NCBI RefSeq assembly: GCF_016802725.1
Contig: NC_052679.1
Coordinates: 14,129,635 to 14,193,634, forward strand
Source: Solenopsis invicta
Taxonomy: Eukaryota > Arthropoda > Insecta > Hymenoptera > Formicidae
Reading direction: 5' to 3'
DNA length: 64,000 bases
The number at the start of each line of letters is the position of its first letter. Position 1 is the stretch's first letter. The position numbers were made by a program, and so were the translations under genes. Positions 61,631-64,000 of the stretch are shown here, piece after piece. The notes under the pieces are model-generated. The model saw nothing but the letters and a program-made list of their open reading frames with translations, was not told the DNA's origin and ran no database searches.

Positions 61631-61667
61631 GAGAGAGACAGAGAGAAAGAGAGAGAGAGAGAGAGAG
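61631..61667. repeat. (GA)n microsatellite
   Basis: GA units with CA and AA interruptions, lying 28 bp after the perfect palindrome. Confidence 0.92.
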
Positions 61668-61808
61668 CCCTCTCGCACGTTAACCGGTCGGGCGACGTTA
61701 TCCGCAAGGCTGAATTCTTTATGCGAAAATAATGACGGTCTCGCGTAATGCCCTCTCGACCGACATGCAACGATGCAAATTCAACGTGCAAACCGTGCTG
61801 TTTCTGTC

Positions 61809-61850
61809 CGCGCCGCGCGCCGCGCGCCGTCGCGCCGCCGCCGCCGCCGT
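61809..61850. repeat. GC-rich GCGCC/GCC repeat
   Basis: Imperfect GCGCC units grade into six GCC units. It produces Ala/Arg-rich frames that are repeat artefacts. Confidence 0.85.
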
Positions 61851-62628
61851 TGCCTACCGCGCGCCACGCCGCGCCGATATGGGAAATGTAATTTTTTTGT
61901 TCAATAACCAATGCGCACCGCGAATTTCTATTTCGCCGCAATATCGAGAGCGTATTTACCGTTGAACCCAGATTCATACCCGGAAATAATCGCGCATTAT
62001 TTTCAATCTCCGCTCGAAAGCATAATTATTTATAAATGTTTACACGAGTCCGCGCGTTTTACGGATGCCTGTTTCGCTAATTATTCAAATGAAGCTTGCA
62101 TATCGCAATAATGTGAAGTTGATTTTTCTATCGTCAACGCATCGGCCAATTTCGAGTGTGCGTCGACATCGATCCGCACGATTGTTCGTAATGTAACAAA
62201 GTATGTTTTCAGAGCGGCCTGTATACGTGCAGGAATTCTGATAGATCCCCCTTTACAGAATTAAACACGTAGCGAGCCTCTATTCATACCCAACGAGCTT
62301 CTATTCGTAGTTATATATCTACGATACTGATAATGTATTGACTTCGTACAGTACGCGGGATGATTTCCGATTAAACCGTTCCGCGTAATCCGCATGAATG
62401 ACAAATGCGCACGTCAACGACCACAAAACATTTGCATCAATATCATATGACTCGATTGACAGAACGGGGCAAATTAGACTTTTTAATCGTAATGTCCGAT
62501 TTTACATCGCAATTTGGTTGTCGCTACATGTGGAAAAAAAGGAGAGTAATTTGGATCTTCGAATTTCAAAATAATTTTGAATTGGCACGGCGAATAAGAG
62601 CAGGGCTGTATATAACGCGGACGTAAGG

Positions 62629-62631
<3 letters not shown>

Positions 62632-62684
<53 letters not shown>
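62632..62684. repeat. (CT)n microsatellite, longest clean dinucleotide tract here
   Basis: About 25 uninterrupted CT units, then TCTC. It gives an Arg/Glu repeat on the minus strand, which is an artefact. Long and uninterrupted, so probably polymorphic in length. Confidence 0.96.
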
Positions 62685-63823
62685 GCGCTCATGACGATTC
62701 GCTGAGCGTAGTTCGCTGGAAGGAGTTTTCATCCTCTTGTAATTAAAGCGATCAGCGTAAAGCTCTTGAGAATATATTAAAAGTGCTACTTCGAGAAACG
62801 GTTTCTTATGCCGCTCGGCCAGGCGGTCCGCTCTTAGTTATAATTACCTTGTTTGCATCCCCAAGTCCGTTTGAGTTCTCATTGTTGGCGGTCGGATGGG
62901 ATCGTCGGGCGACGATCAAAGCGGGTTGGGGTCGCCGGCAGGGATCGCTTTCGTAAGAAGACGCGCGCCCTCCGCGCTGCTGTGCAAGTCGCAACGCTGC
63001 CGCGGTCACGAAGTTACCGTTTTACGCCCCTTCTCAGGGCACATTGCACGGGGTAAATATAAAATCGAAACGAGAAAAGATAGAGGTGTCGGAATACGGG
63101 AAAGAGAAACGCGACGCGGACAGACGTGTTATTTCGACGAAAATCACGTGAAATAGTAGAAGTCACCGGGTGGGCAGCGCCAGTGAAATATACGCAGTAC
63201 GTAAAATACATCTGCCAGCGCACCGGACGCTACAACCGTTACCGGATTTTTAGCGAGAGCACACAAACGCGCCCTCGTTACTCATCCCGCCGGCGAGCGC
63301 GGATCAACGTGCGAAATTATGTATTACGCCAAACAAATTCTTCTTCCTAGCGCGGGACGGCGGGCGGCGTCTAGCCCAGTCGGGGCGTGACGACAAAATT
63401 TTTCGTCATGCGAACCTGCAACCGCGAAACGAACAAGCAAACAAACAAACGGATCGCGCGCGGCGCGGCGTCATGTCGCGAAGGAACGTGGAAGATAGTT
63501 TTTGCCGCGACAAAGTAAGTAGCGCGTGTAGCTTCTACCGATGGAGAAAAGTCGAGCTCTCCATAAAATACGACAATGCGCGCGCGCTCCAAGAGGTATT
63601 AACGTGATCTGTGTAAGCCACGTGAGGCTGCCTGGCAGCGGCGGGGTGCACTCTCGTGTGCATGTACCGCCGAGACATAAATAATGCAGAATACTCCTAA
63701 AGCCGTCCGTTCACGTACGACCAATATGTTCCTCGGCACAGAGCTGCAAACTGGATACGCGGCTGGAAGAGTGCGCGCGATGCAACACAATTTTAAAGGT
63801 TTCGCCGGGGTGTAGCGTTTACT

Positions 63824-63854
<31 letters not shown>
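63824..63854. repeat. (CCTG)n tetranucleotide microsatellite
   Basis: Seven exact CCTG units plus a partial one, in CpG-rich DNA. Confidence 0.95.
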
Positions 63855-64000
63855 AGACTGCTTGCTGGAATAAAATTTCTGTCTCGCGACGGACGATTTC
63901 ACTTCGCAGACGTCGTTTAAGCTCCGATCGATCGATATCCGCATCGTATATTTAAGCGGAACTTTCGTGCTCGCAACGATTTAAGAGATCTAGCGTTTAT

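Larger units (their letters stand above)
59774..64000. other. CpG-rich DNA with microsatellites, no gene seen
   Basis: Mixed to GC-rich sequence up to the window end. Frames up to 133 codons overlap simple repeats and each other and show no domain. The texture at 62800-63800 (dense CpG, many short CG palindromes) could belong to an upstream or first-exon region of a gene beyond the window, but nothing in the sequence shows one. Confidence 0.55.

Overview
This is eukaryotic, most likely insect, non-coding DNA. The best fit is a hymenopteran and possibly an ant, but that rests on texture rather than on a diagnostic gene. CpG is common and does not look depleted. GC-rich, CpG-rich stretches alternate abruptly with very AT-rich islands. 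Simple-sequence tracts are frequent, and there are many short inverted-repeat DNA transposon remnants, several flanked by TA. No bacterial signals (operons, ribosome binding sites, CRISPR) are present.

I found no protein-coding gene that I can support. The longest open frame is 192 codons. None of the translations resembles a known domain, none carries transposase or reverse-transcriptase motifs, and several of the longest are artefacts of microsatellites. The window is therefore intergenic or the inside of a very long intron. No tRNA, rRNA or known microRNA was recognised.

Layout. 1-6.4 kb: AT-rich start, then unremarkable mixed sequence. 6.4-7.4 kb: an AT-rich island with two dispersed repeats, one broken by a younger hairpin element. 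7.4-9.8 kb: CpG-rich with an ACCG microsatellite. 9.8-11.9 kb: a 2-kb AT-rich repeat with an internal direct duplication. 12.6-13.1 kb: a compound foldback element. 13.1-20 kb: CpG-rich, with two GC-rich minisatellites and a perfect short hairpin. 20.3-20.6 kb: a 143-bp tandem duplication. 21.6-22.5 kb: an intact copy of TIR family 1. 22.5-29.5 kb: CpG-rich with many microsatellites. 29.6-30.0 kb: two related small inverted-repeat elements. 33.9-34.1 kb: a long GTGC/GTGTGC microsatellite. 35.6-37.7 kb: a near-perfect Tc1/mariner-type MITE, then a family-1 copy with a nested foldback. 42.1-43.0 kb: a fourth family-1 copy. 45.4 kb: a small potential pseudoknot. 45.6-46.5 kb: a relative of the 9.8-11.9 kb repeat. 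47.9-53.9 kb: a dense nest of elements inserted into one another. 54-64 kb: AT-rich, then CpG-rich DNA with dinucleotide microsatellites.

No genes cooperate here. The content worth following up is the mobile-element archaeology: one TIR family with four copies, three 'empty' sites that date a nested insertion, a nest in which the order of insertions can be read, and two compact hairpin or pseudoknot sequences outside any recognised element. I found no credible new multi-gene biological system. All identity statements are by-eye alignments.
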